DNA of 64,000 nucleotides from Thauera carbonicopians (GTDB lineage Bacteria > Pseudomonadota > Gammaproteobacteria > Burkholderiales > Rhodocyclaceae), in contig NZ_JANUXN010000002.1 in assembly GCF_025699485.1 (NCBI RefSeq), forward strand, positions 186,001-250,000, in the 5' to 3' direction. The notes beneath the pieces are model-generated. The model was not told the origin of the DNA and made no database searches. It saw only the letters and a list, made by a program, of their open reading frames with translations. A program made the translations under genes and the position numbers. Numbering within the stretch: the stretch's first letter is position 1; each line of letters begins with the position of its first letter. This document shows, piece after piece, positions 51,580 to 61,297 of the stretch.

Positions 51580-51797
51580 AACCGGAAATCAAAAAAACGC
51601 CTCAAATACATGGATTTCGTCGTCATCTACAGTGGCCTTGACGATAATGAGTGTGCCGGCTTTATGCCGGGTGCTGCCCGCCGGAGAACCGAAGCATGGT
51701 TGGATTGACAGAACGATTGCTGACTCAAGGTAGGCAACAAAGAATGATGCAGGGCGTACAGCAAGGTTTGCTGCGTGGTAATGAAGAAGGCCTCTAG
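51580..51797 (+). pseudogene. Remnant of an Rpn-family protein (core end and Gln/Gly linker)
   Basis: In one frame from 51580 the sequence gives KKRLKYMDFVVIYSGLDDNE, and in another frame from 51696 it gives MVGLTERLLTQGRQQRMMQG followed by VQQGLLRGNEEGL and a stop at 51797. The second part is the Gln/Gly/Arg repeat linker found between the nuclease core and DUF4351 in Rpn proteins. The two pieces are out of frame with each other, and no start is present. It is a decayed relic on the same strand as the DUF4351 piece at 47.7-48.0 kb. Confidence 0.5.
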
Positions 51798-51841
51798 GCA
51801 GTGCTAAACTGCCGCAGCAGCAAGACCCTTGGGAAAACGGC

Positions 51842-52416
51842 ATGGACTTCATCAACCTGAGCACGGCGATTTCGCTCACCGGCCTGAGCAAGCGCACTTT
51901 GTGGCGACGAATTGCTGATGGGGTCTTGCGAACTGAAGTGAATTCTGTTTCCCCCCCCCCCCCCGCAAAACCCACAGACCCGCGTCTGTCTCGATGACGC
52001 GCTGAAGCTGTCTCCGCTCGAATTGGGGGCGGACGACCGGGTGCTGATCCTTGCTGCGGATGGTGGCGAGGCCGAAGCGCAGTGCGATCTGGGCCTGCTG
52101 CTGCTGGGCCAGGGGCGTGCGGAAGATGCGCTGGGCTGGCTGGTTCGAAGCGGCTGCGCGCCAGGATTATCCTGAAGGCATGCACTGGCTGGGGCGCTGC
52201 CTGATCGCGGGGCAGGGCGTGGCGGTGGACGAGAAGCGCGGCATCGACTGCATTGCCCGCGCGGCCAATCGGGGCCATCCGACTGCGCGGCGGATGATGC
52301 CCTTCCTGTACGATCCGGCGCGGCCGGTTCTGTCTCCTGCCGAAATGGATGCCGCGCTCGATCGCATCGAGCGCAGGCTGGTGCTGGCTACGCTCGAGGA
52401 GACGGCAGGGCGGTGA
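51842..52416 (+). pseudogene. HTH plus Sel1-repeat gene interrupted at a 14-C tract and by a 4-bp duplication
   Basis: From ATG 51842 the frame encodes a helix-turn-helix N-terminus (FINLSTAISLTGLSKRTLWR) and then enters a run of 14 C (51951-51964), after which it stops at 51995-51997 (51 residues). With 13 C the frame would go on through RVCLDDALKLSPLELG and DLGLLLLGQGRAEDALGW. A second break at about 52132-52143, a tandem GGCTGGCT, shifts the frame again. The third frame gives the Sel1-type repeats EGMHWLGRCLIAGQGVAVDE and KRGIDCIARAANRGHPTAR and ends at 52416. Removing one C and four bases restores a protein of about 190 residues. It is convergent to ispH and divergent from the pilin. Confidence 0.7.
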
Positions 52417-52422
52417 GCGGCT

Positions 52423-53379
52423 TCAAGTTTGGCGGTCGGCCGTTTCCCGGTTCTGCAGTTCCTTCGGCAGCGGGAAAGTGACCTTCTCCGGCACGCCGTC
52501 CAGGTTGCGCACCTGCCCGCCGCTGAGCTCCTTCAGGCGTTCGATGACTTCGGCAACGAGTACTTCCGGGGCCGAGGCGCCGGCGGTGACGCCGACGCGG
52601 CGCTTGCCTTCGACCCACGCGGGGTCGATGCTGGCGGCGTTGTCGACCAGGTAGGCCGGCACGCCGCGCAGTTCGGCCACTTCGCGCAGGCGGTTGGAGT
52701 TGGAGCTGTTCTTCGAGCCGACGACGAAGACCACGTCCGCATGCGGGGTCATGAACTTGACCGCGTCCTGGCGGTTCTGCGTGGCGTAGCAGATGTCGTC
52801 CTTCTTCGGCCCCATGATGTTCGGGAAGCGTTCGCGCAGCGCGGCGACGATGGTGGCGGCGTCGTCCATCGACAGCGTGGTCTGGGTGACGTAGGCCAGC
52901 TTGTCGGGGTCGGCGACCTGCAGGCTGGCGACGTCGGCGGGCGTTTCGACCAGGTGGATGCCGGTCTGGACCTGGCCCATGGTGCCTTCGACTTCGGGGT
53001 GGCCCTTGTGGCCGATCATGATGATCTCGCGCCCTTGCTCGCGCATGCGGCCGACTTCGATATGCACCTTGGTGACCAGCGGGCAGGTGGCGTCGAACAC
53101 GCGCAGGCCGCGCCGTTCGGCTTCCTGGCGCACCGCCTGGGATACGCCGTGGGCGGAGAAGATGACGGTGTTGCCGGCGGGGACTTCGTCCAGTTCCTCG
53201 ACGAAGATGGCGCCCTTGTTGCGCAGGTCGTCGACGACGAACTTGTTGTGCACGACTTCGTGGCGCACGTAGATCGGTGCGCCGAAGCGCTGCAGCGCGC
53301 GTTCGACGATCTCGATGGCGCGCTCGACGCCGGCACAGAAGCCGCGCGGGTTGGCCAGCAGGATTTCCTTGTCGCTCAT
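52423..53379 (-). CDS. ispH: 4-hydroxy-3-methylbut-2-enyl diphosphate reductase
   Basis: The last enzyme of the MEP pathway yields isopentenyl and dimethylallyl diphosphate through a [4Fe-4S] centre. The three cluster cysteines are in NPRGFCAGV (Cys15), DATCPLV and [10 protein letters not shown]. The active-site Glu lies in the [11 protein letters not shown] region, and SSNSNRL binds phosphate. It has 318 residues. It is the last gene of the ribF-ileS-lspA-slpA-ispH operon. Confidence 0.97.
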   Translation of the reverse strand: MSDKEILLANPRGFCAGVERAIEIVERALQRFGAPIYVRHEVVHNKFVVDDLRNKGAIFVEELDEVPAGNTVIFSAHGVSQAVRQEAERRGLRVFDATCPLVTKVHIEVGRMREQGREIIMIGHKGHPEVEGTMGQVQTGIHLVETPADVASLQVADPDKLAYVTQTTLSMDDAATIVAALRERFPNIMGPKKDDICYATQNRQDAVKFMTPHADVVFVVGSKNSSNSNRLREVAELRGVPAYLVDNAASIDPAWVEGKRRVGVTAGASAPEVLVAEVIERLKELSGGQVRNLDGVPEKVTFPLPKELQNRETADRQT

Positions 53380-53406
53380 GTTTTCGTCTCTGTCGGGGGG
53401 TGTTGC

Positions 53407-53835
53407 TTACGACACGCCGATCACTTCCACCTCGAAGCGGATGGATTTGCCGGCGAGCGGGTGGTTGAAGTCGATCAGCGCCGACTGTTCGTCGATCTCG
53501 CGCACCAGACCGGAGTAGCGCGAGCCGTCGGGGGCGGTGAACTCCATGATGCTCATCGCTTCGATCTCTTCGTCGGGCATGTGTTCGCGCTTGACGCGTT
53601 CGATCAGCTCCGCCCGGTGCGGGCCGAAAGCCTGCTCGGCTTCGAGCTCGAAGACGTGGTGGGTGCCGGGTTCCAGGCCGATCATCAACTGCTCCATCGC
53701 CGGCAGCATTTCGCCGGCGCCGAGCTGCAGCGTGGCCGGGGTGGCGTTGAAGGTGCTGATCAGCGGTTGGCCGTTGGGCAGCGAGATGCGGTAATGCAGG
53801 GTGACGAGGCTGTTGGCCTGGACGGTCTGGCTCAC
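53407..53835 (-). CDS. slpA: FKBP-type peptidyl-prolyl isomerase (SlpA type)
   Basis: A 142-residue SlyD/SlpA-like isomerase without the His-rich tail of SlyD. It has the FKBP core LVTLHYRISLPNGQPLISTF, the insert-in-flap domain, and the closing DFNHPLAGKSIRFEVEVIGV. The start is GTG 53835, overlapping the lspA stop (GTGA). The lspA-slpA-ispH order is a known operon, which supports the choice of SlpA over SlyD. Confidence 0.9.
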   Translation of the reverse strand: MSQTVQANSLVTLHYRISLPNGQPLISTFNATPATLQLGAGEMLPAMEQLMIGLEPGTHHVFELEAEQAFGPHRAELIERVKREHMPDEEIEAMSIMEFTAPDGSRYSGLVREIDEQSALIDFNHPLAGKSIRFEVEVIGVS

Positions 53836-54380
53836 GAGGGCTTCTCCGGGGCCGGCGGGTTGCCGTGGCGGAACTGGCCCCACAGCATCAGTACCACGCC
53901 GACGGTAATGGCCGAGTCGGCCAGGTTGAACGCGGGCCAACTGTAGCCGGCGTAGTGGAAATGCAGGAAGTCCACCACCGCGCCATGCACCAGGCGGTCG
54001 TAGACGTTGCCGATGGCGCCGCCGATGATCATCGCGAACGCCGTCGGCAGCAGCTTTTCGCTGCGATGGCGCCAGATCTCGACCAGCAGCCAGCTGCAGA
54101 TGATCACGGCCAGCCCGGTGAAGAACCAGCGCTGCCAGCCGCTGTGCTCGGCCAGGAAGCTGAAGGCCGCGCCGGGGTTGAATACCAGCACCAGGTCGAA
54201 GAAGCCGGTGACCGGCACCACCTGGCCGAGGTGCAGGCTGTCCAGTATCCATTGCTTGCTGAACTGGTCGAGCAGGGCGACGGCGACGGCCAGCGCGAGC
54301 CAGGGCAGCATGGCGACGAATCCAGGCGGCGAAGAGGCCTTGTGCATGACGGGCGACGTACGGGGCAGGGCGTCAGGCAT
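53832..54380 (-). CDS. lspA: Lipoprotein signal peptidase
   Basis: This inner-membrane aspartyl protease removes signal peptides from diacylated prolipoproteins. It has four helices, and the catalytic aspartates lie in [11 protein letters not shown] and FNLADSAI. Start candidates are ATG 54380 (182 residues, overlapping the ileS stop by 8 bases) and ATG 54347 (171 residues, nearer the usual 165-170). Neither has a clear ribosome binding site; coupling to ileS favours 54380. Confidence 0.93.
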   Translation of the reverse strand: MPDALPRTSPVMHKASSPPGFVAMLPWLALAVAVALLDQFSKQWILDSLHLGQVVPVTGFFDLVLVFNPGAAFSFLAEHSGWQRWFFTGLAVIICSWLLVEIWRHRSEKLLPTAFAMIIGGAIGNVYDRLVHGAVVDFLHFHYAGYSWPAFNLADSAITVGVVLMLWGQFRHGNPPAPEKPS

Positions 54381-57189
54381 GGTGGCGGATTTCGCCGTCG
54401 CCGAACAGGTTGCTGACGCAGCGGCCGCACAGCGTCGGATGCTCGGCATGCTTGCCGACCGATTCGACGTAGTGCCAGCAGCGTTCGCACTTCTGCGCCT
54501 CGCTCGGCGTGGCGACGATGCCTTCGTCCTCGACCCGGGCGGCTTCGCCCAGCGTGGCGGCCGAGGTCATGGTGACGAAGCGCAGGTCTTCGCCGAGGCT
54601 GGCCATGGCGTTGAACTTGTCGGCGGTCAGCGCCAGCGCGAGTTCGGCCTGCAGCGACGAGCCGACCTTGCCTTCGGTGCGCAGCGCCTCGATGACCTTC
54701 AGGCCCTCGGCACGCACGGCGCGGATGGTTTCCCAGCGCGCGATCAGGCCGGCCTCGCCTTCCTGCGCCGGCAGGGCGTGGAAGGTGTGCAGCATGATGC
54801 TGTCGGCCTCCTCGCCGTCCTTCGGCGGGTTCAGGATGGCCCAGGCTTCCTCGGCGGTGAAGGACAGGATGGGCGCCATCAGCTTCAGCAGCGTCTGGGT
54901 GATGTGCCACAGCGCGGTCTGCGCGGCGCGGCGAGCTTGGCTGCCGGCGGCCGTGGTGTACAGGCGGTCCTTCAGGATGTCGAGATAGAAGGCGCCGAGG
55001 TCTTCGGCGCAGAACACCTGCAGCGCCTGCACGATGCGGTGGAATTCCATCCGTTCGTAGTCGGCCTCGGCCTGCTGCGCCAGCTTGCGGGTGAAGGCGA
55101 GCGCGTAGCGGTCGATGTCCAGCCACTGTTCGAGCGGCACCGCGTCGCGGGCGATGTCGAAGTCGGCGGTGTTGGCGAGCAGGAAGCGCAGCGTGTTGCG
55201 GATGCGGCGATAGACTTCGACCACGCGGTCGAGGATTTCTTTGGAGATCGACAGTTCGCCGGAGTAGTCGGTCGAGGCGACCCACAGGCGCAGGATCTCG
55301 GCGCCGAGCTTGCCGGTGACTTCCTGCGGCACGACGACGTTGCCGAGCGACTTGCTCATCTTGCGGCCCTGGCCGTCGACCGCGAAGCCATGGGTCAGCA
55401 GGCTGCGGTAGGGCGCGTGGCCGTCGATGGCGCAGCCGGTCAGCAGCGAGGAGTGGAACCAGCCGCGGTGCTGGTCCGAGCCTTCCAGGTACATGTCGGC
55501 GCGCGGGCCTTCGGGATGGCCGTCGTTGTGCGAGCCGCGCAGCACATGCTTGTGCGTGGTGCCGGAATCGAACCAGACGTCGAGGGTGTCGCTGATCTTG
55601 TCGTAATGGGCGGCTTCGGCGCCGAGCAGTTCGGCGGCGTCGAGGCGGAACCAGGCTTCGATGCCTTCCTGCTCGACGCGCTTGGCGACTTCTTCCATCA
55701 GTTCGACGGTGCGCGGGTGCAGCTCGCCGGTTTCCTTGTGCAGGAAGAAGGGGATCGGCACGCCCCAGTTGCGCTGGCGCGAGATGCACCAGTCGGGCCG
55801 GTTGGCGATCATCGCGTGCAGGCGGGCCTGGCCCCAGCCGGGGTAGAACTTGGTGGCCTCGACCGCGCGCAGCGCGCGTTCGCGCAGCGTCGAGCCGTCG
55901 GTCGCGGTCCTGTCCATGCCGACGAACCATTGCGCGGTGGCGCGATAGACCAGCGGCGTCTTGTGGCGCCAGCAGTGCATGTAGCTGTGGGTGATCTTGC
56001 CGTTCGACAGCAGCGCACCGGCTTCTTCGAGCTTGGCGATGATGGCGGCGCCGGCCTTCCAGATGTTCATGCCGCCGAAGAAGGGCAGGTCGGGCACGTA
56101 TTCGCCGCCGCCCATCACCAGCGACAGGATTTCCTCGTTGCTGCGGCCGTAGGCGCGCCACGAGTTGAAGTCGTCCACGCCGTGGGCGGGCGCCGAGTGC
56201 ACGATGCCGGTGCCGGCGTCCACGCCGACGTAGTCGGCCAGATAGACCGGCGACACGCGGTCGTAGAAGGGGTGGCGGAACTCGATGCGCTCGAGCGCCG
56301 CGCCCTTGGTGGTGGCGACGATGCGGCCCTCGCGCTGGTAGCGCTGCAGCGCGGATTCGGCCAGCTCGCTGGCGATCACCAGCAGGCGGTCGCCGACGTC
56401 GACCAGGGCGTAGTCCAGCTCGGGGTGGGCGTTCAGTGCCTGGTTGGCGGGGATGGTCCACGGCGTGGTGGTCCAGATCACCGCGGCGGCAGGCTTGTCC
56501 AGTTGCGCCAAGCCGAAGGCGGCGGCGAGCTTTGCCGCTTCGCCGTCGGCCAGCGGAAAGGCGACGTCGATGGTCGGCGACTGCTTGTCGGCGTATTCGA
56601 CTTCGGCCTCGGCCAGCGCCGAGCCACAGTCGAAGCACCAGTTGACCGGCTTCAGGCCCTTGAACACGTAGCCGTTCTTCGTCATCTCGGCCAGCGCGCG
56701 GATCTCGTTGGCTTCGTTGGCGAAGTTCATCGTCAGGTAGGGATCGTCCCAGTCACCCAGCACGCCGAGGCGGATGAAATCGGTCTTCTGGATCTCGACC
56801 TGTTCGGCGGCGTAGGCGCGGCAGAGTTCGCGCACCTTGTCGGCGGGCAGGTTCTTGCCGTGGGTGACTTCGACCTTGTGCTCGATCGGCAGGCCGTGAC
56901 AGTCCCAGCCCGGCACGTAGGGCGCGTCGAAGCCGGCCAGGGTCTTCGAGCGGACGATGATGTCCTTGAGGATCTTGTTCAGCGCATGGCCGATGTGCAG
57001 GCTGCCGTTGGCGTAGGGCGGGCCGTCGTGCAGCACGAACTTGGGCCGGCCGGCGCTGGCCTTGCGGATGCGCTGGTAGAGCTTGCGCTGTTGCCAGTCG
57101 GCAATCCAGCCCGGCTCGCGCTTGGGCAGGTCGCCGCGCATCGGGAAGGAGGTGTCGGGCAGGTTGAGCGTCTTGCGGTAGTCGGCCAT
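54373..57189 (-). CDS. ileS: Isoleucyl-tRNA synthetase
   Basis: This class I synthetase has HIGH at residues 65-68 ([10 protein letters not shown]), the editing domain, KMSKS in [10 protein letters not shown], and a C-terminal zinc finger (CERCWHYVE and [10 protein letters not shown]). With the ATG at 57189 it has 938 residues, the normal length. The frame stays open to 57399 over ribF without similarity. It is co-transcribed with ribF, which ends 57 bases upstream. Confidence 0.97.
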   Translation of the reverse strand: MADYRKTLNLPDTSFPMRGDLPKREPGWIADWQQRKLYQRIRKASAGRPKFVLHDGPPYANGSLHIGHALNKILKDIIVRSKTLAGFDAPYVPGWDCHGLPIEHKVEVTHGKNLPADKVRELCRAYAAEQVEIQKTDFIRLGVLGDWDDPYLTMNFANEANEIRALAEMTKNGYVFKGLKPVNWCFDCGSALAEAEVEYADKQSPTIDVAFPLADGEAAKLAAAFGLAQLDKPAAAVIWTTTPWTIPANQALNAHPELDYALVDVGDRLLVIASELAESALQRYQREGRIVATTKGAALERIEFRHPFYDRVSPVYLADYVGVDAGTGIVHSAPAHGVDDFNSWRAYGRSNEEILSLVMGGGEYVPDLPFFGGMNIWKAGAAIIAKLEEAGALLSNGKITHSYMHCWRHKTPLVYRATAQWFVGMDRTATDGSTLRERALRAVEATKFYPGWGQARLHAMIANRPDWCISRQRNWGVPIPFFLHKETGELHPRTVELMEEVAKRVEQEGIEAWFRLDAAELLGAEAAHYDKISDTLDVWFDSGTTHKHVLRGSHNDGHPEGPRADMYLEGSDQHRGWFHSSLLTGCAIDGHAPYRSLLTHGFAVDGQGRKMSKSLGNVVVPQEVTGKLGAEILRLWVASTDYSGELSISKEILDRVVEVYRRIRNTLRFLLANTADFDIARDAVPLEQWLDIDRYALAFTRKLAQQAEADYERMEFHRIVQALQVFCAEDLGAFYLDILKDRLYTTAAGSQARRAAQTALWHITQTLLKLMAPILSFTAEEAWAILNPPKDGEEADSIMLHTFHALPAQEGEAGLIARWETIRAVRAEGLKVIEALRTEGKVGSSLQAELALALTADKFNAMASLGEDLRFVTMTSAATLGEAARVEDEGIVATPSEAQKCERCWHYVESVGKHAEHPTLCGRCVSNLFGDGEIRHHA

Positions 57190-57245
57190 GGCGGGAAGGT
57201 CGGTGTCGTGGGTCTGTGGGGCGCGGGCAGTTTGCTTTGCGGGCG

Positions 57246-58187
57246 TCAGGCTTGCAGCCGGTCGGGATTGTCGGCCAGCCACTGGCGTGCGCTGTCGGCG
57301 TCGAGCGCGATCTGGGCGCGCAGCGCGTCGAAGGATTCGAATTTTCGTTCGGCGCGCAGTTTGTGCAGGAAATGGACGCGGATGTGGGCGCCGTAGCATT
57401 CCCGCGTCCAGTCGAAGAGATGCACTTCCAGCCGGGCGCGGCCGCTCGAGGTGGCGGTCGGGCGCACGCCGACGTTGGCGACGCCGGCGACAGGGCCGTC
57501 CGCCAGGCCTTCGACGCTGACCGCATAGACACCGGTGAGCGCCGGGCGGCGGTGCTTCATCTGGATGTTGGCGGTCGGGAAGCCGATCTGGCGGCCGAGC
57601 TTGTCGCCGTGGCTGACGCGGCCGGCGATGCTGTAGGGGCGGCCGAGCAGGCGCGCGGCATGGGCCAGGTCGTCCGCGGCGAGGGCGTCGCGCACCGCCG
57701 AGCTCGATACGCGCTCGCCTGCCACCGACAGCGTCGGCATGGATTCGACGGTGAAGCCGTGCTGCGCGCCGGCCGCCTCCAGCATGGCGAAATCGCCTTG
57801 GCGGCGCGTGCCGAAGCGGAAGTCGTCGCCGATGAACAGGTGGCGCACGGCGAGGCCGCGTACCAGGGTGTCATCGATGAAGGCCTGCGCCGACTGTGCG
57901 GCAAGGCGGGCGTCGAAGCGGCAGATGTAGGTCCGATCGACGCCGGCAGCGTCGAGCAGCAGCAGCTTCTCGCGCAGCGAGGCAAGGCGTGCAGGCGCAT
58001 CGGCAGGGCTGAAATACTCGCGCGGATGCGGCTCGAAGGTGAGCACCACCGCCGGCAGGCCGAGCGAGCGTGCCTTGTCGGTAAGCAGCTTGAGCAGCGC
58101 CTGGTGGCCGAGATGGACGCCATCGAAGTTGCCGATGGTGAGTACCGTGGCCGAGTCGGCGTGCTCGGGAATCCCGCGAAAAACCCG
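57246..58187 (-). CDS. ribF: Bifunctional riboflavin kinase / FAD synthetase
   Basis: It makes FMN and FAD. The N-terminal nucleotidyl transferase has [16 protein letters not shown] and the [26 protein letters not shown]-type pattern. The C-terminal flavokinase has [20 protein letters not shown]. The likely start is ATG 58187 (313 residues); ATG 58211 would lie in the promoter. It heads the ribF-ileS-lspA-slpA-ispH operon. No FMN riboswitch is visible upstream. Confidence 0.95.
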   Translation of the reverse strand, partial: RVFRGIPEHADSATVLTIGNFDGVHLGHQALLKLLTDKARSLGLPAVVLTFEPHPREYFSPADAPARLASLREKLLLLDAAGVDRTYICRFDARLAAQSAQAFIDDTLVRGLAVRHLFIGDDFRFGTRRQGDFAMLEAAGAQHGFTVESMPTLSVAGERVSSSAVRDALAADDLAHAARLLGRPYSIAGRVSHGDKLGRQIGFPTANIQMKHRRPALTGVYAVSVEGLADGPVAGVANVGVRPTATSSGRARLEVHLFDWTRECYGAHIRVHFLHKLRAERKFESFDALRAQIALDADSARQWLADNPDRLQA

Positions 58188-58191
58188 CATA

Positions 58192-58239
58192 AGCGCCTGA
58201 AAAAGGCGCAATTATAACGGCAAAGCGCTGGCTTTGCCG
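58192..58239 (-). promoter_or_regulatory. ribF promoter with inverted repeat
   Basis: On the minus strand TATAAT (58211-58216) lies 23 bases before the ribF ATG. Directly upstream, CGGCAAAGC at 58218-58226 and GCTTTGCCG at 58231-58239 form a 9-bp inverted repeat over the -35 region. Downstream, GCGCCT-TTTTC-AGGCGC at 58192-58208 makes a hairpin just ahead of the start codon. No clear -35 hexamer is seen. Confidence 0.5.
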
Positions 58240-58265
58240 ATTCGGCTGCATGCCGGCGGCAGCGA

Positions 58266-59648
58266 TCAGCCCAGGCTGGCGACGCGAGCCGGCCCGGCCG
58301 GCGGGTTGTCCTGGAAGTAGCGCTTGATGCCGCGCAGCAGCGCTTCGGCCATCTTGTTCTGATAGGCCTCGTCGTTGAGCCGCTTTTCTTCCTGCGGGTT
58401 GCTGATGAAGGCGGTCTCGACCAGTACCGAGGGAATGTCCGGCGCCTTCAGCACCGCGAAACCGGCCTGTTCGACGTCGCGCTTGTGCAGGCGGTTGATG
58501 CCGCCGATCTCGCCGAGCATGGCGCGGCCGAGCTTGAGGCTGTCGTTGATCGTCGCCGTCTGCGACAGGTCGAGCAGGGTGCGGGCGATGTGGCCGTCCT
58601 GGCGGGCGAGATTGACGCCGCCGACCAGGTCGGCGTCGTTTTCCTTCTGCGCCAGCCAGCGCGCCGCGCTGCTGGTGGCGCCGCGTTCCGACAGCACGTA
58701 GACCGAACTGCCGTTGGCCTCGGGCTTGACGAAGGCGTCGGCGTGGATGGAGACGAACAGGTCGGCACGCACCTTGCGGGCACGGGCGACGCGCTGTCCG
58801 AGCGGAACGAAGTAGTCGCCGTCGCGGGTCAGCACTGCGCGCATGTTCGGCTCGGCGTCGATCTTGCGCTTCAGGCGGCGGGCGATCGACAGCGTGACGT
58901 TCTTTTCGTAGCTGCCGGCCCGGCCGATGGCGCCGGGGTCTTCGCCGCCGTGGCCGGGGTCGAGCACCACGGTGTACAGGCGCTTGACCGCCGGTTCGGT
59001 GCGGCGGGCGGTGCCGGGCTGCTGCGGCGCCGGGCGGGTGTGGGCGGTGCTGGCCTGGCTGCTGCTCTGTGCCGTGTCGCCGGCGGCGGCGTCCAGCGGC
59101 GAGTCCTTCATGATCAGCGCCAGCAGCGGGTCGTGCTCTTCGGTCGGGTGCAGGTCGAGCACCAGGCGGTGGCCGTAGTCGCCGACCGGCGCCAGCGTGA
59201 ACACCTGCGGATTGATCGGCGCCTTCAGCTCGACCACCACGCGGACCACGCCGGGGCGGTTCTGGCCGGCACGGATCAGGCGGATGTAGGGGTCGGAGTC
59301 CAGCACCTTGGAGGGCAGGGACTGCAGCACGCTGTTCAACTGCACGCCTTCGAGGTCGACGACGAGGCGGTCCGGGTTCGGCACCAGCATGTGCGTGTAG
59401 CGCAGGCTGCTCGCGCCTTCGAGCGTGATGCGGGTGTATTCCGGCGAGGGCCAGACGCGCACCGCGACCAGGCTGGCGGGCGCGGCGAAGCCCACCGGGC
59501 TGACCAGCAGCGCCAGCGTGGCGCCGGCAAATTTCAACAGGCTGCGGCGGTCGGTGCCGCTGCGGCCGTTGTTGCCTGCCTCGGAATTCAATCCGGTTCG
59601 GGCGCCGGGTTCGCGCCCCGCAATGCTCTCACCAGTTCGATCACGCAT
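58266..59648 (-). CDS. amiC: N-acetylmuramoyl-L-alanine amidase AmiC
   Basis: This periplasmic zinc amidase cuts septal peptidoglycan and is recruited by its AMIN domain. A twin-arginine signal (TDRRSLLKFAGATLALLV) implies Tat export, as for E. coli AmiC. AMIN covers about residues 60-160 and Amidase_3 about 215-440, with the zinc ligands in DPGHGGEDPGAIG and SIHADAF and the catalytic Glu in VLVETAFISN. The ATG at 59648 overlaps tsaE by 61 bases. A TTG at 59591 overlapping the tsaE stop would place the twin arginine at residue 15, closer to normal, so it is a serious alternative. Confidence 0.92.
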   Translation of the reverse strand: MRDRTGESIAGREPGARTGLNSEAGNNGRSGTDRRSLLKFAGATLALLVSPVGFAAPASLVAVRVWPSPEYTRITLEGASSLRYTHMLVPNPDRLVVDLEGVQLNSVLQSLPSKVLDSDPYIRLIRAGQNRPGVVRVVVELKAPINPQVFTLAPVGDYGHRLVLDLHPTEEHDPLLALIMKDSPLDAAAGDTAQSSSQASTAHTRPAPQQPGTARRTEPAVKRLYTVVLDPGHGGEDPGAIGRAGSYEKNVTLSIARRLKRKIDAEPNMRAVLTRDGDYFVPLGQRVARARKVRADLFVSIHADAFVKPEANGSSVYVLSERGATSSAARWLAQKENDADLVGGVNLARQDGHIARTLLDLSQTATINDSLKLGRAMLGEIGGINRLHKRDVEQAGFAVLKAPDIPSVLVETAFISNPQEEKRLNDEAYQNKMAEALLRGIKRYFQDNPPAGPARVASLG

Positions 59649-60118
59649 GTTCGCCCCGCATCGGTCCTTCCGTCGATCTCCACAAACCGCCCTGAATCCC
59701 GTGCGCCGAGCCGGATTTCGACGTCGGGCAACGGCAAAAATGGAAGGGCCTTGTCCGGCCATTCCACGATGCACACGCCCTGATCGGCGAAGTATTCGTC
59801 CAGCCCCGCGTCCAAATATTCTTCGGGCGAATTGAAGCGATAAAAATCAAAGTGATATAAGTCTAATCTAGAAACTACGTAAGGTTCAATCAAGGTGTAG
59901 GTCGGACTTTTCACCTTGCCTTCGTGACCGAGTGCACGGAGCAGCCCCCGAGTGAGGGTGGTCTTGCCCATGCCGAGGTTGCCTTGCAGCCAGATCTTCA
60001 GCCCCGGGCGCAGCACCTGGGCCAGCGCGGCGCCGATGGCTTCGGTATCCGCTTCGGCCGGCAAGTGCGCGCGCAGGCAGGCGCCGTTATCATCGGCGGC
60101 GTTGAGCAACTCGATCAT
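59588..60118 (-). CDS. tsaE: tRNA threonylcarbamoyladenosine biosynthesis ATPase TsaE
   Basis: It is part of the TsaBDE machine that makes t6A37 in ANN-decoding tRNAs. Walker A GNLGMGKTT is at residues 46-54, the switch region SPTYTLIEPY follows, and the DLYHFDFYR motif and VEWPD are typical. It has 176 residues; AGAGGA precedes the ATG. Its start lies only 15 bases from the start of the divergent queG. Confidence 0.94.
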   Translation of the reverse strand: MIELLNAADDNGACLRAHLPAEADTEAIGAALAQVLRPGLKIWLQGNLGMGKTTLTRGLLRALGHEGKVKSPTYTLIEPYVVSRLDLYHFDFYRFNSPEEYLDAGLDEYFADQGVCIVEWPDKALPFLPLPDVEIRLGARDSGRFVEIDGRTDAGRTCVIELVRALRGANPAPEPD

Positions 60119-60133
60119 GGAATCCTCTTGTCG

Positions 60134-61252
60134 ATGGCGGTGAAAGGCTTGGATTCAGGCTTGGATGTGGGGCAGGTCGATGGACCGGCTGCCACGCTGG
60201 ACGGTGCTGCCATGCTGGCACGCATCCGCCAGTGGGCGACGGAGCTGGGCTTTGGCGCCGTCGGTGTTGCCGGGGTGGACCTGGGCAGCGCCGAGCCCGG
60301 GCTCGCCGCCTGGCTGGAAGCCGGCTTCCACGGCGAGATGGATTATATGTTGCGCCACGGCATGAAGCGCGCCCGGCCGGCCGAACTGCAGCCGGGCACC
60401 TTGCGCGTGATCAGCCTGCGGCTCGACTACTGGCCCGGCGCCGCCGAAGCGCGGGCCGCGCTGGCCGACGGCACCCGCGCCTACGTGTCGCGCTATGCGC
60501 TGGGACGCGACTACCACAAGGTGCTGCGCAGCCGGCTGCAGAAGCTGGCCGAGCGCATCACCGCCGAAGTGCCGCACACCTACCGGGTGTTCACCGACTC
60601 CGCGCCGGTGCTGGAGGTCGAGCTGGCCAGCCGCAACGGCCTGGGCTGGCGCGGCAAGCACACCTTGCTGCTGGATCGCGGCGCCGGCTCGTGGTTCTTC
60701 CTCGGCGAAATCTTCACCGACCTGCCGCTGCCGGTCGATGAGCCGGTGCAGCCGCGCTGCGGCCGCTGCACGGCCTGTATCGACGCCTGTCCGACCGGCG
60801 CCATCGTCGCGCCCTACCGCGTCGATGCGCGGCGCTGCATCTCCTACCTGACGATCGAGCTGAAAAGCGCGATTCCGGAGGAAATGCGGACCATGCTCGG
60901 CAACCGCATCTACGGCTGCGACGATTGCCAGCTGGTGTGCCCGTGGAACCGCTTCGCCAAGATGACGAAGGAACCGGATTTCGCGCCGCGCCACGGGCTC
61001 GACAGCGCCGGCCTGGTCGAGCTGTTCGCCTGGAGCGAGGCGGATTTCGCCGAGCGCACCGCCGGCAGCCCCATCCACCGCATCGGCCACGAGCGCTGGC
61101 TGCGCAACATCGCCGTGGCGCTGGGCAACGCGCCGACCACGGCGGAGGTGCTGGCTGCGCTGCAGTCCCGCGCCGACCATCCGTCGGCGCTGGTGCGCGA
61201 ACACGTCGCCTGGGCACTGGCGCAGCATGGCCAGCCGATGGCCGGCGCGTGA
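60134..61252 (+). CDS. queG: Epoxyqueuosine reductase
   Basis: This cobalamin- and Fe-S-dependent enzyme makes queuosine from epoxyqueuosine in tRNA. Two [4Fe-4S] clusters are seen as CGRCTACIDACP and CDDCQLVCPW. The flanking NRIYGCDD, and the HEAT-like C-terminal repeat (HPSALVREHVAWALAQH), fit QueG. It has 372 residues from ATG 60134; ATG 60212 is possible but removes the N-terminal residues. It is divergent from tsaE, and the promoter must lie within the neighbouring coding sequence. Confidence 0.93.
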   Translation: MAVKGLDSGLDVGQVDGPAATLDGAAMLARIRQWATELGFGAVGVAGVDLGSAEPGLAAWLEAGFHGEMDYMLRHGMKRARPAELQPGTLRVISLRLDYWPGAAEARAALADGTRAYVSRYALGRDYHKVLRSRLQKLAERITAEVPHTYRVFTDSAPVLEVELASRNGLGWRGKHTLLLDRGAGSWFFLGEIFTDLPLPVDEPVQPRCGRCTACIDACPTGAIVAPYRVDARRCISYLTIELKSAIPEEMRTMLGNRIYGCDDCQLVCPWNRFAKMTKEPDFAPRHGLDSAGLVELFAWSEADFAERTAGSPIHRIGHERWLRNIAVALGNAPTTAEVLAALQSRADHPSALVREHVAWALAQHGQPMAGA

Positions 61253-61297
61253 CGATGCATTGGCATTCTCAAGGGGCGCCGTCCATGGATTCTTGAT

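Noticed and set aside
51589-52278. A 229-codon minus-strand frame opposite the HTH-Sel1 gene
   Set aside because: It has no ribosome binding site or domain, whereas the plus strand gives HTH and Sel1 sequence once the frame breaks are repaired.
58188-58265. FMN riboswitch ahead of ribF
   Set aside because: The leader is under 30 bases from the -10 box and lacks the conserved RFN element.
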